From the NCBI RefSeq assembly GCF_020829595.1, contig NZ_JAIVFW010000012.1, positions 1 to 64,000 of the forward strand: a stretch of 64,000 nt of DNA. The letters run 5' to 3'. The translations under genes were made by a program, and so were the position numbers. The DNA comes from Nostoc sp. CHAB 5844. Its GTDB lineage: Bacteria > Cyanobacteriota > Cyanobacteriia > Cyanobacteriales > Nostocaceae. Shown one piece after another: positions 18,900 to 27,377 of the stretch. Below the pieces are notes generated by a model that did not search any database, was not told the DNA's origin, and was given only the letters and a program-made list of their open reading frames with translations. The stretch's first letter is position 1, and each line of letters begins with the position of its first letter.

Positions 18900-19210
18900 C
18901 GATTACTGCAATAGATCTACCAATGGATCAAATTCGTGAGTTTTGTCACAAGTGGCAAGTTACCGAATTTGCCCTGTTCGGTTCTGTCTTACGCGATGAC
19001 TTTTGCCCCGAAAGCGATATTGATGTGTTAATCACCTTTTCTGCAACTGCGAAACGAGGGTTAACTGAAACTCTGCAAATGAGCGATGAACTGCAAGCTA
19101 TTTTTAACCAACCTGTAGATTTGATTGTAAAAGCTGCGATCGAGCGCAGTGAAAACTGGCTCAGACGTAAAAATATTTTGGAATCTGCACAAGTCATTTA
19201 TGCCGCGTGA
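18896..19210 (+). CDS. MntA-type minimal nucleotidyltransferase antitoxin
   Basis: The 104-residue protein has the nucleotidyltransferase signature GS (29-30) ... ESDIDVL with Asp41 and Asp43, as in MNT-domain proteins. In HEPN/MNT pairs the MntA protein inactivates the HepT ribonuclease by AMPylating a tyrosine near its active site. The stop overlaps the start of hepT (ATG 19200). Since hepT downstream is broken by a MITE, this antitoxin appears to lack its toxin. Its ribosome site lies inside repeat R1. Confidence 0.85.
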   Translation: MTITAIDLPMDQIREFCHKWQVTEFALFGSVLRDDFCPESDIDVLITFSATAKRGLTETLQMSDELQAIFNQPVDLIVKAAIERSENWLRRKNILESAQVIYAA

Positions 19211-19679
19211 CCAAGAATTTGTGATCGACATCGCTAATGCTATTAGGCGCAGCTTACGCTATGCAAATGGGGTTAGCAAATCATATCATGTCTGGTTAAA
19301 CACTTATAATATCTGTAGGTTGGGTTGAGGAACGAAACCCAACACGCTTATCTAAATTTATGTTGGGTTGAACGGCAGTGAAACCCAACCTACATTGATA
19401 GATTTTATTATAAGTAATCACCCGAACTTGATATCAGACCTGGAAACCAATGACGAGAAATTGTCTGCAATCCTCTACCAAATTAAAATTATTGGCGAAG
19501 CCACCAAAAGGCTTTCCCAGTCGTTCCGTCAGCAACATCAAGAAATACCCTGGCGACAAATGGCAGGAATGCGAGATGTGATAGTCCATGAATACGATCA
19601 GCTTGATTTTGATGTGATATGGGATGTTGTTGAAAATAAATTGCCAGAACTTATGAACTTGATTGATTCTTTACTTTAA
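19200..19679 (+). pseudogene. HepT-type HEPN toxin, disrupted by a MITE
   Basis: The start MPRDQEFVIDIANAI overlaps the end of mntA, as in intact pairs. The C-terminal part, from about 19437 (SDLETNDEKLSAILYQIKIIGEATKRL), contains the HEPN catalytic motif RDVIVHEY (Rx4HxY). Between them sits a ~152-bp MITE bringing two in-frame stops (TGA 19326, TAA about 19353). Both halves are in the same frame, so clean excision of a multiple of three would restore the gene. The C-terminal frame alone lacks a good start. Confidence 0.8.
19283..19434. mobile_element. MITE (ATATCATGTCYGG ends) inserted in hepT, with nested GTAGGTTGGG repeat
   Basis: Left end ATATCATGTCTGGTTAAACAC and, on the other strand, right end ATATCAAGTTCGGGTGATTAC are inverted repeats that continue into CTTATAAT on both sides. 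The palindrome GTAGGTTGGG...CCCAACCTAC (about 19315-19394) fills the centre. A relative interrupts another gene at 25772-25912. Confidence 0.7.
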
Positions 19680-19707
19680 AAGTGTTTTGTAGGCAAAGTC
19701 CAAAAAA

Positions 19708-19827
19708 CTGCTACAAATTTCTAAAACAGGAGTAGAACGGGCGATTAAGACTGATGAAGCCGCAGCAACCACTTGGATGAACCAGCAACTTGAAGCATTA
19801 GGCATCACCCTAACCGCTACCACTTAA
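19708..19827 (+). repeat. R2: detached copy of the specificity-gene 3' end with its own stop
   Basis: It reads LLQISKTGVERAIKTDEAAATTWMNQQLEALGITLTATT and a TAA with no internal stop. The tail after LEALG differs from R0, as if from another S-gene allele. The next gene's ATG follows 17 bp after this stop with GGGAG before it. Confidence 0.85.
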
Positions 19828-19844
19828 ACCATCTGGGAGTAATC

Positions 19845-20084
19845 ATGAAAGCACTTAAAGTTATGGCAACGATTAACGATCAGGGACAACTAACTTTAGA
19901 TCATCCGCTTTTAACTGATAAAAATAGCCGAGTAGAAGTCATTGTGCTAATCCCTGAAGAAGACATTCTGGATGATCAATCTCAAGCAGAAGTCTTAGCA
20001 GATTTCCGGCAAGCTTGGCACGAAGCCATGACTGGGCAAACTATCCCGGTGGCTCAACTTTGGGAAGGTATTGAAGATGCTTGA
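19845..20084 (+). CDS. RelN-type antitoxin
   Basis: The 79-residue protein (MKALKVMATINDQGQLTLDHPL ... SRVEVIVLIPEE ... PVAQLWEGIEDA) matches the cyanobacterial RelN antitoxin pattern, with a swapped-hairpin DNA-binding N-terminus and an acidic toxin-binding tail. GGGAG precedes the ATG. Its TGA overlaps the toxin start (ATGCTTGA), showing translational coupling. Unlike the two upstream modules, this pair appears intact. Confidence 0.8.
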   Translation: MKALKVMATINDQGQLTLDHPLLTDKNSRVEVIVLIPEEDILDDQSQAEVLADFRQAWHEAMTGQTIPVAQLWEGIEDA

Positions 20085-20451
20085 TCAGCCTTTCATTCAA
20101 GTTGAAGCTTCGCCAACATTTAAACGAAATATACGCGCTCTTGCTAAGAAATATCGCAGTATTCGGAATGACATACAACCTGTTATTGAACAACTTGAAC
20201 AAGGAGAGTTACCAGGAGACAAAGTACCTGGGGTTGGTTATACAGTCTTCAAGTTGAGAGTCCGAAATAGTGACACTCAAACAGGTAAAAGTGGTGGCTA
20301 TCGTTTAATTTACTACGTCAAAACAGCAACAGGAATCATTTTGCTGACCGTTTACACAAAATCTGAACAAGTCGATATTGCCACAGATGACATTCAAAGC
20401 ATCATTACAGACTATGAGCAACGGACGCTTACCGATCAAGATGATATCTAA
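20077..20451 (+). CDS. RelE-family toxin (intact)
   Basis: The 124-residue protein starts MLDQPFIQVEASPTFKRNIRALAKKYRSI and contains GYTVFKLRVRNSDTQTGKSGG and YRLIYYVK ... LLTVYTKSEQ, the RelE/HigB-like mRNA endonuclease pattern of proteins paired with RelN. The longer TTG frame at 20071 is not preferred; ATG 20077 overlaps the antitoxin stop. It probably cleaves mRNA at the ribosome when unbound by the antitoxin. It is the only complete toxin in the island. Confidence 0.8.
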   Translation: MLDQPFIQVEASPTFKRNIRALAKKYRSIRNDIQPVIEQLEQGELPGDKVPGVGYTVFKLRVRNSDTQTGKSGGYRLIYYVKTATGIILLTVYTKSEQVDIATDDIQSIITDYEQRTLTDQDDI

Positions 20452-20459
20452 GACAATAG

Positions 20460-20567
20460 CTAGAAACTGCTAAAACAGGAGTAAAACGGGCGATTGAGAC
20501 TGATGAAGCGACAGCCACAACTTAGATTAACCACCAACTTGAAGCCTTGAAGGTAGAACTATCATGA
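20460..20567 (+). repeat. R3: decayed copy of the specificity-gene 3' end
   Basis: It reads LETAKTGVKRAIETDEATATT, a TAG, then NHQLEALKVELS and a TGA that overlaps the ATG of the following Uma2 gene (ATGA). The distance from GAAGCC to the ATG is 17 nt, the same as in R1 and R4. Confidence 0.85.
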
Positions 20568-21145
20568 TTGCTCAACCTGAGACAAATCACTACACAATTG
20601 ATGAATATCTAGAACTTGAAGTTGCCTCCGACATCCGCAACGAATATTGCAATGGAGAAATCATCCCAATGACTGGTGGGACACCCAACCACAATGATAT
20701 TGCTGGAAACTTGTATATTCTTCTTAAATCTGCTCTCAAGGGGAAAGGCTACCGGACTTTCTATGTCGATCAACGACTCTGGATTCCAAGTGTTAGCCTC
20801 TATACCTATCCCGATGTAATAGTTCTGCCTAACCCCCTAGAACTTCAAACCGGACGCAAAGATACCGTCGTAAACCCTTACTTTATCGCTGAAGTATTGT
20901 CTAAGTCCACCCAAAACTACGATCGCGGCGAGAAATTTGTTGCCTATCGTACAATTCCGACTTTCCAAGAATATCTGCTGATTGATCAATACCGTATACA
21001 CGTTGAGCATCATGTCAAAACAGCGGCTCATCAGTGGCTATTTTCAGAATACGACGATCCAACTGTCACCCTTACTTTAAGTACCTTTGAGGTGCAAATT
21101 CAAATTGCAGAACTTTACGAAAATATCGACTTTTCAACCGTTTGA
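20564..21145 (+). CDS. Uma2 family putative endonuclease, island copy 1
   Basis: The 193-residue Uma2/DUF820 protein has YTIDEYLELEVASDIRNEYCNGE, TYPDVIVLP, FIAEVLSKSTQNYDRGEKF and IPTFQEYLLIDQ. The conserved Asp (PDV), Glu (AEV) and Lys (SKS) suit a PD-(D/E)xK active site. It is a close paralogue of the next gene, of the same length, and very different from the Uma2 gene at 9167. The ATG overlaps the stop of relic R3, which also supplies GAAGG as ribosome site. Confidence 0.9.
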   Translation: MIAQPETNHYTIDEYLELEVASDIRNEYCNGEIIPMTGGTPNHNDIAGNLYILLKSALKGKGYRTFYVDQRLWIPSVSLYTYPDVIVLPNPLELQTGRKDTVVNPYFIAEVLSKSTQNYDRGEKFVAYRTIPTFQEYLLIDQYRIHVEHHVKTAAHQWLFSEYDDPTVTLTLSTFEVQIQIAELYENIDFSTV

Positions 21146-21146
21146 T

Positions 21147-21251
21147 TTGAATAGCTAAACCAGGAGTATAACAGGCGATTGAAACTGATGGAGAGTAGGC
21201 TACCACTTGAATCAATAGCAACTTGAAGCCTTAGGGATAAAACTTATATGA
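21147..21251 (+). repeat. R4: strongly decayed copy of the specificity-gene 3' end
   Basis: It is still recognisable through GCTAAACCAGGAGTATAACAG and CAACTTGAAGCCTTAGG, with several stops and a 1-bp deletion. The final relic frame LEALGIKLI ends in a TGA overlapping the next ATG (ATGA), with the same 17-nt spacing as R1 and R3. Confidence 0.8.
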
Positions 21252-21829
21252 TTATACAGGCTGAAGCTAAGAAAATCCATACACCCGAAGAGTATCTCGA
21301 TTTTGAGGTGAATTCAGATATTCGGCATGAGTATATCAATGGAGAAATCACCCCTATGACTGGCGGCACTCCCGAACATAATGAAATTGCCAGTATTCTC
21401 AATGCCGCCTTAAGAGTCAGTTTAAAAGGGAAACCGTACAGTATTTTTGTAGCGGATCAACGGCTTTGGATTCCTAATCGCACGCTTTACACCTACCCGG
21501 ATGTCATGGTTGTTCCCCGCCCACTCGAACGACAACAGGGACAAACTGACACAATTACTAACCCGGTGATGATCGCCGAAGTGCTTTCAAAATCAACCAA
21601 AAGCTACGATAGAGATGAAAAATTTTCAGCGTATCGTTCCATTCCAACATTTCAAGAATATTTATTGATAGATCAATATACTGCTCATGTTGAGCAATAC
21701 TCCAAAACAGACTCCCACAAATGGATATTTACTGAATATGACGCTCCAGAATCGTATATTTCACTCTCATCGATTCCTTTTGAAATTCGTTTAGCAGATA
21801 TCTATGAAAGTGTTGAATTTGAGCCATAG
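21248..21829 (+). CDS. Uma2 family putative endonuclease, island copy 2
   Basis: The 193-residue paralogue of the preceding gene has the same motif order (TPEEYLDFEVNSDIRHEYINGE, TYPDVMVVP, MIAEVLSKSTKSYDRDEKF, IPTFQEYLLIDQ). Divergence between the two is spread over the length. They could be an old tandem duplication, but each has its own upstream S-gene relic, so independent acquisition of similar modules is equally possible. Confidence 0.9.
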   Translation: MIIQAEAKKIHTPEEYLDFEVNSDIRHEYINGEITPMTGGTPEHNEIASILNAALRVSLKGKPYSIFVADQRLWIPNRTLYTYPDVMVVPRPLERQQGQTDTITNPVMIAEVLSKSTKSYDRDEKFSAYRSIPTFQEYLLIDQYTAHVEQYSKTDSHKWIFTEYDAPESYISLSSIPFEIRLADIYESVEFEP

Positions 21830-21830
21830 T

Positions 21831-21887
21831 GGAAATTGCTAAAACAGGAGTAGAAAGGGCGATAGAGACTGATGAAGCGATCGCAAT
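21831..21887 (+). repeat. R5: truncated copy of the specificity-gene 3' end
   Basis: Only the first ~57 bp remain (GAAATTGCTAAAACAGGAG ... GATGAAGCGATCGC). Identity to R0/R1 is still high, so the truncation looks recent or the copy was introduced short. It marks the right edge of the repeat array, about 100 bp before the TPR-CHAT gene. Confidence 0.8.
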
Positions 21888-21988
21888 TTAATAACCATCA
21901 TATAAATGATACAATATGATGCCTCTACAACTGTATTCTTACAGTTTTCCAATTAAAAAAACATTACTTCTCCCACCTAGGAGCAATT

Positions 21989-24900
21989 ATGGCAAAGAGA
22001 AATCTGTCAGCGTTCACACATCGCACACTTGTTCTCTTTGTCAGTATGCTGATGTCATCAGAGTTAATCATGGCGACAGCAAGGGCGAATAATATCTACT
22101 TAGCCCAAAAACCCCCAAGTACTCGCCAAAACACCAGTCCAGAAAAGCAAAGAGCCGCAACACAAGGACAGCGGCTGCTGCAAGAAGCACAGCAACTATA
22201 TGAACAAGGTACAGCGACATCTCGGCAAGCAGCGATCGCCAAATATGAAGAAGCATTAAAAATTTGGCGACAAATTGGTGATCGCAGTTATGAAGCTACC
22301 ACACTTTTAGCGATCGGTTCACTTTACTTTGTTCAAAATGATAACCAAAAGGCGTTGGGATATTTCCAGCAAGGGCTAGTAATTCGCCGCGAACTCAAAG
22401 ACCGTTTTGGTGAAGCAGTCATGCTTAATTCTGTAGCCCTTGCTTACTCTAACTTGGGTCAGCCACAAAAAGCCCTGGAATTTTATAACCAAGCACTGTC
22501 ATTATTTCGGGCTGAGAAAAAACCCTATTTTATTGTTAATACCTTAATTGGAATTGGCGGAGTTTATTTCAATTCAGGAGAGACAAAAAAGGCGCTGGAA
22601 GTTTACAATCAAGCGCTGGTAATTCAACGTGAACAAAAAGATTTAGATGGACAAGCCGACATTTTGCAAACTATCGGCATTACCTATACTAATTTGGGTG
22701 AACCGCAAAAAGCCTTAGATACCTTTCAACAAGCGCTCTTAATTCAACGTGCTAGAAAAGATTTGGGTGGACAAGCTGATGCACTCAACACTATCGGCTT
22801 AGTTTATTTGTCTATTGGTGATGAGAAAAAAGCGCTGGAAGCCCTCAATCAATCACTAAAACTGCAACAACAAATCCAAGGTACTCTTTCGGGAACAGCT
22901 TTGGCATTTAATCTCAGCAAACAAGCTGTGACTCTGACTGGTATTGCTGGTGCCTATTCTTTTAGTGAACCCCAAAAAGCTTTAGAATACTATAACCAAG
23001 CGCGATCGCTTTTACAAAAGGCAGGTAATCCCCACGCCGAAGCTGAACTATTAGGACAGGTTGCTTTGGTCTACGATAGATTAGGTGAAAAGCAAAAAGC
23101 CCTTGATGTTTTAAATGAAGCTTTGGCATTGCAACGTGTAACAAAAAATCGTGCTAGAGAAGCCTTCACCCTTGATACTATTGGTGGGATTTATGCATCA
23201 TTAGGCGATTATCAAAAAGCCATCAATGTTTACAACCAAGCCCTAGATATCGAACGGGAAGTGAAAGATGTTAAAGGGGAAGGCGATACACTCAAAAATA
23301 TCGCTTCAGTTTATAGTTTTCTGGGTGATCATAAGGCGAGTATTGAAACTTATAATCAAGCTCTAGAAAAATTTAAAAGCACAGGCGATCGCGATAAACT
23401 AGCTCAAACTTTAGATAACATTGGTAGTTCCTATCGCGCTTTAGAAGATTATCCCAAAGCCTTAGATTATTACAATCAGGCATGGCAGTTACGCCGTGAA
23501 CAAAATAATGTGATTGGTCAAGTCAGCGCCATCAGCGGTATCGTCCGAGTATACGAAGCTTTAAAAGATTATCCTAAAGCGCTGGATGCGACTAACAAAA
23601 TTTTGGCATTGGCACAGCAAACAAAAAATAGCTTTGCCGAAACCAGTGCTTATGCTTTCTTCGGGAGAGTTTATTTAGCAGCAGGTGATTATCAAAAAGC
23701 CTTAGATTCTTCTCAAAAAGCCGCTGCTGGTTGGCAAAAACTAGGACAAAAAATTGCCGAAGCCAATGTTGTCGGGAATATCGGCCGAACTTACAACGCC
23801 TTAAAACAACCACAACAAGCGATCGCCACCTACAATCAAGAATTAAAATTACGGCAGACAATAGGCGATCGCACCGGAGAAGCCGACACGCTGTATTATA
23901 TAGCGCAGACAGAACGCGATCGTGGCAATCTCACCGCTGCTCTTACCCAAATAGAAAACACAATTAAAATCGTTGAAGATATCCGCACCAACGTTACCAG
24001 CCAAGACTTGCGAACAGCTTACTTTGCTTCTGTCCAGAAATATTACCAGTTTTACATCGACCTGTTGATGCGGCTACACAAACAGCAACCATCAAAAGGA
24101 TATGATGCTTTGGCATTGCAAGTTAGTGAACGTGCTAGGGCGCGGAGTCTTTTGGATTTGCTGACCGAAGCCAACGCAGATATCCGCCAAGGCGTAAACC
24201 CTAAGTTACTGCAAACAGAAAACAACTTACAGCAACAACTCAATGCTAGAGAAAAACTCCGCATCCAACTTTTAAGCGGTAATTATACTGAACCACAAGT
24301 ACAAAATTTAAACAAAAAAACTGAAGAACTGCTGCAACAGTATCAGCAAGTCCAAGCAGAAATTAGAAATAGCAGTCCACGTTACGCTGCCTTAACCCAA
24401 CCCCAACCCTTATCACTAAAGCAAATTCAGCAGCAAGTTTTGGATGATAACACCTTGCTTTTAGAATATTCTTTAGGAGAAGAACGCAGTTATCTCTGGG
24501 CTGTCAGCAAAAACAGCATCACCAGTTATGAACTACCCAAACGGGCTGATATTGCAACCTCTGTCCAGAAATTCCGCGATGCTTTAACCGCGCCATCCCA
24601 AAGAACTAGTATCGCTAGAACCAGCAAAGCAGCTACAGAATTGTCACAGATGATCCTGGCACCTGTCGCCCAGCAATTGGGAAAAAAACGCTTAGTCGTT
24701 GTTAGTGATGGTGATTTGCAATATGTACCTGTAACAGCATTAGCAATACCAAATAGTCAAAACTATCAACCGCTAGTCATAGCGCACGAAATTATCTCGC
24801 TTCCCTCAGCCTCAACTATCGCCCTGCTGCGTCAGGAAGTGAAAGGGCGCAAAAAAGCAGACAAAACTATAGCTGTACTCGCAGATCCCGTATTTTCTAG

Positions 24901-25588
24901 AAATGATGAACGCCTTAAAGGTCAATCATCTGGACTATCCATTACCCAAGACTTGGATACATTTGACCAGCAACAATTAGCACGTGCTGCCAGAGAAGCA
25001 GACATTGAATTTGAAAGGCTGCGTTTTACCCGCAAAGAAGCCGAAGAAATTCTTTCCTTTGTATCCAATAAAGAACGTAAGCAAGCCTTCGACTTTACCG
25101 CTAGTCGTGATGTAGCAATAAATCCAGAGTTAAGCCAATATCAAATCATCCATTTTGCCACTCACGGTATTTTGAATAGCACCCATCCAGAATTATCTGG
25201 AATAGTATTATCACTGTTTGATAGCAAAGGAACACCACAAAATGGCTTTTTGCGCCTCCACGATATTTTTAACCTGAATTTGCCAGCAGAGTTAGTAGTT
25301 CTCAGTGCTTGCGAAACCGGATTAGGTGAGGAAGTCAAAGGAGAAGGATTAGTCGGTTTAACCAGAGGATTTATGTATGCCGGAAGTCCGCGTGTTGTAG
25401 TCAGTTTGTGGAGTGTGGATGACGAAGCCACATCAGAATTGATGAAGCTATTTTATGCCAATATGTTACGCAAGAATTTAAAACCTGCGGCGGCACTCAG
25501 GGCAGCACAACTAGAAATGTCACGCAATCAAAATTATGCTGCACCTTATTACTGGGCTGCATTTACATTGCAGGGTGAATGGAAGTGA
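21989..25588 (+). CDS. Exported TPR-CHAT protease-like protein (1199 aa)
   Basis: The protein has an N-terminal signal peptide (about residues 1-33, ending MATARA), more than a dozen TPR repeats of about 40 residues (about 60-650, e.g. NLGQPQKALEFYNQAL), a helical linker and a C-terminal CHAT domain (about 880-1197). The caspase-like catalytic pair is visible: His1059 in HFATHG and Cys1108 in LSACETGLGE. CHAT proteins are clan CD peptidases such as separase and the TPR-CHAT effector of Craspase. The signal peptide places this one in the periplasm or cell envelope, which argues against a cytoplasmic defence role. CTAGGAG precedes the ATG. It borders the toxin-antitoxin island. Confidence 0.9.
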   Translation: MAKRNLSAFTHRTLVLFVSMLMSSELIMATARANNIYLAQKPPSTRQNTSPEKQRAATQGQRLLQEAQQLYEQGTATSRQAAIAKYEEALKIWRQIGDRSYEATTLLAIGSLYFVQNDNQKALGYFQQGLVIRRELKDRFGEAVMLNSVALAYSNLGQPQKALEFYNQALSLFRAEKKPYFIVNTLIGIGGVYFNSGETKKALEVYNQALVIQREQKDLDGQADILQTIGITYTNLGEPQKALDTFQQALLIQRARKDLGGQADALNTIGLVYLSIGDEKKALEALNQSLKLQQQIQGTLSGTALAFNLSKQAVTLTGIAGAYSFSEPQKALEYYNQARSLLQKAGNPHAEAELLGQVALVYDRLGEKQKALDVLNEALALQRVTKNRAREAFTLDTIGGIYASLGDYQKAINVYNQALDIEREVKDVKGEGDTLKNIASVYSFLGDHKASIETYNQALEKFKSTGDRDKLAQTLDNIGSSYRALEDYPKALDYYNQAWQLRREQNNVIGQVSAISGIVRVYEALKDYPKALDATNKILALAQQTKNSFAETSAYAFFGRVYLAAGDYQKALDSSQKAAAGWQKLGQKIAEANVVGNIGRTYNALKQPQQAIATYNQELKLRQTIGDRTGEADTLYYIAQTERDRGNLTAALTQIENTIKIVEDIRTNVTSQDLRTAYFASVQKYYQFYIDLLMRLHKQQPSKGYDALALQVSERARARSLLDLLTEANADIRQGVNPKLLQTENNLQQQLNAREKLRIQLLSGNYTEPQVQNLNKKTEELLQQYQQVQAEIRNSSPRYAALTQPQPLSLKQIQQQVLDDNTLLLEYSLGEERSYLWAVSKNSITSYELPKRADIATSVQKFRDALTAPSQRTSIARTSKAATELSQMILAPVAQQLGKKRLVVVSDGDLQYVPVTALAIPNSQNYQPLVIAHEIISLPSASTIALLRQEVKGRKKADKTIAVLADPVFSRNDERLKGQSSGLSITQDLDTFDQQQLARAAREADIEFERLRFTRKEAEEILSFVSNKERKQAFDFTASRDVAINPELSQYQIIHFATHGILNSTHPELSGIVLSLFDSKGTPQNGFLRLHDIFNLNLPAELVVLSACETGLGEEVKGEGLVGLTRGFMYAGSPRVVVSLWSVDDEATSELMKLFYANMLRKNLKPAAALRAAQLEMSRNQNYAAPYYWAAFTLQGEWK

Positions 25589-25742
25589 TAGTATGTGGAG
25601 TTACTAACCTGCTGTTACCCATCCATATGGTCAGATGTGATAGTCGCACCCATCGGATAGTGATGCTGATTGGGGACACCATAAAAATAGAGATACTTCC
25701 AAATGGGGAGGTACTTATCGAGTGAATCAAAACTACGAGTCC

Positions 25743-26046
25743 ATGACTGAACAAGAATTGCGTGAATATGTAATATCGTGTCTGGTGAAAGACTTATCAT
25801 TAAGGCAGCTTCAGGTGCAGAGGAGCAGAGGAGCAGGGGAGCAGAGGGGAGGGGTTTTTGGGTTCTCTGCATAGATTCGGGAATTATAACTAATTACCCG
25901 GACATGATATAAAACGCAATCCTCATGACGAAGACGCATTTCAGCACTACCTAAGCATAATTCGTTCTCGTCCTGGTGTGCTTTGCACCACAGATGAAGA
26001 ATTTGAGGCTGAATTGCTAAAGCGAGTTAATGGTTCGCAAGCTTAA
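25743..26046 (+). pseudogene. Small DUF6887-like gene interrupted by a MITE
   Basis: The start MTEQELREYVIS is typical of small cyanobacterial proteins of the DUF6887 kind. The frame then enters a MITE and resumes in another frame as NPHDEDAFQHYLSIIRSRPGVLCTTDEEFEAELLKRVNG and a TAA. Without the insertion the product would be about 55 residues. The family name is from memory. Confidence 0.55.
25772..25912. mobile_element. MITE (ATATCRTGTCYGG ends), second copy
   Basis: Left end ATATCGTGTCTGGTGAAAG and reverse-strand right end TTATATCATGTCCGGGTAATT are inverted repeats related to those of the element in hepT. The interior differs: a low-complexity GAGGAGCAGGGGAGCAGAGGGG block in place of the GTAGGTTGGG palindrome. 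Confidence 0.65.
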
Positions 26047-26056
26047 GCTAACAAGA

Positions 26057-27061
26057 TTAAACCTTACCGCTACCAATCAAATACAGCAGCGCCATCCTTA
26101 CAGCTACACCACTGGTGACTTGCGATTGAATCAAGCTAAATTCTGGATCATCCATTAAATCAGAACTAATTTCCACTCCACGGTTAACTGGGCCGGGGTG
26201 TAAAACTTTGACATGAGGCTTACACAGTTGCAACTTTTGCCGCGTAATTCCAAATAACTGATGATATTCTCGCAAACTAGGGAGTAAATGCGCTGTCATC
26301 CGTTCTTTTTGCAGGCGCAAAGTCATGACAAAATCAGCATCTTGCAAGGCTGGTTCTAATTGCCAATGTAAAAATAGCTGCCCGTTTAGTGTATCTGTTT
26401 TCTCTGTACATATATACTCAGCAAATAATTTGGGTAACAGAGTCGGGGGTGCCGCCAGATGCACTTGTGCGCCACTGGCAATTAAACTCCAAATATTCGA
26501 TCGCGCTACACGGGAATGTAAAATATCTCCAACGATCGCAATTTTTTTTCCCGCCAACATTTCTATATGGGGATGATTTGGGTCAATTAAAGTACAAATT
26601 GTAAATAAATCGAGCAATGCTTGAGAAGGATGTTCGTGTTGTCCGTCACCAGCATTCAGGACGCTAACTCGCACACCTAAACGATCCATTTCAGATGCGA
26701 TCACATTTGGTACACCCGCTTCCTTGTGGCGGATTACCATAATATCAGTACCCATCGCCAAATATGTCTTGGCTGTATCCAGAATTGTCTCACCCTTGGT
26801 CATCGAAGAAGTCGAAGCAGCAAAGTTCAAGGTATCTGCACTTAAACGTTTCGCCGCCAGTTCAAAACTACTGCGAGTGCGAGTCGAAGCTTCAAAAAAT
26901 AAATTCGCCACCACCTGCCCCTGCAAAGTTGGTACTTTCTTCGTCCGCCGTGATAGCACTTCTTGAAAACTAGCAGCAGTTTGCAAAACAGTATTGTATT
27001 CAGCGGTACTAAAGTCAGATAGGGAAATTACGTGATGACGATTCCAGGTGGTAGTAGGCAT
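26057..27061 (-). CDS. pyrB: Aspartate carbamoyltransferase catalytic subunit
   Basis: The 334-residue enzyme joins carbamoyl phosphate and aspartate, the first committed pyrimidine step. Visible motifs are [13 protein letters not shown] (carbamoyl-phosphate loop STRTR), [11 protein letters not shown] (HPxQ), [10 protein letters not shown] and HPGPVNRG. The ATG at 27061 ([11 protein letters not shown]) matches the family start; 32 further upstream codons are not protein-like. No pyrI regulatory subunit is adjacent, as usual in cyanobacteria, where pyr genes are scattered. Confidence 0.95.
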   Translation of the reverse strand: MPTTTWNRHHVISLSDFSTAEYNTVLQTAASFQEVLSRRTKKVPTLQGQVVANLFFEASTRTRSSFELAAKRLSADTLNFAASTSSMTKGETILDTAKTYLAMGTDIMVIRHKEAGVPNVIASEMDRLGVRVSVLNAGDGQHEHPSQALLDLFTICTLIDPNHPHIEMLAGKKIAIVGDILHSRVARSNIWSLIASGAQVHLAAPPTLLPKLFAEYICTEKTDTLNGQLFLHWQLEPALQDADFVMTLRLQKERMTAHLLPSLREYHQLFGITRQKLQLCKPHVKVLHPGPVNRGVEISSDLMDDPEFSLIQSQVTSGVAVRMALLYLIGSGKV

Positions 27062-27179
27062 AAATAACTGTGCGTTGCGGTGTAAAGATGCGATTGCTTC
27101 TCTACCAATATTTACTTGAAGTATGCAGAGGTAATGATAGCACCGCAACCCAAACAAGAATTAGACATCTCCAAAAAAA

Positions 27180-27210
27180 TGTAGAGACGTAGCAATGCTA
27201 CGTCTCTACA
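27180..27210. repeat. Perfect palindrome TGTAGAGACGTAGCA type
   Basis: Two 15-nt arms surround a single A just upstream of pyrB. A related TAGAGACG palindrome is at 55445-55470, so it is a dispersed cyanobacterial palindrome and not a pyrB-specific operator. Confidence 0.7.
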
Positions 27211-27307
27211 AGGATTCTAGATAAGGCATATTTAATTTCTGGAGAAGTCTCTGGAGAAGTCTATTATATATTTCCAGCATGAACCCAGAAAAATTAACTT
27301 GTCATCT

Positions 27308-27337
27308 AAAAAAGGGACGTTATTAATAACGTCCCTT
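27308..27337 (-). terminator. Terminator downstream of the cytochrome gene
   Basis: On the minus strand the stem GGGACGTTATTAATAACGTCCC is followed by TTTTTT, 40 bp beyond the stop of the cytochrome gene. Confidence 0.85.
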
Positions 27338-27377
27338 AAATCATCAAACACTCAATGTCAGATCAACTAGAGAGCCT

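Noticed and set aside
18171-21887. Integron with attC sites
   Set aside because: The repeats are coding S-gene tails, not palindromic attC folds, and no integron integrase is seen.
14693-25588. BREX, DISARM or Craspase-type defence locus
   Set aside because: None of the defining partners (PglZ, BrxC, DrmA-D, Cas proteins) is present; the CHAT protein has a signal peptide.
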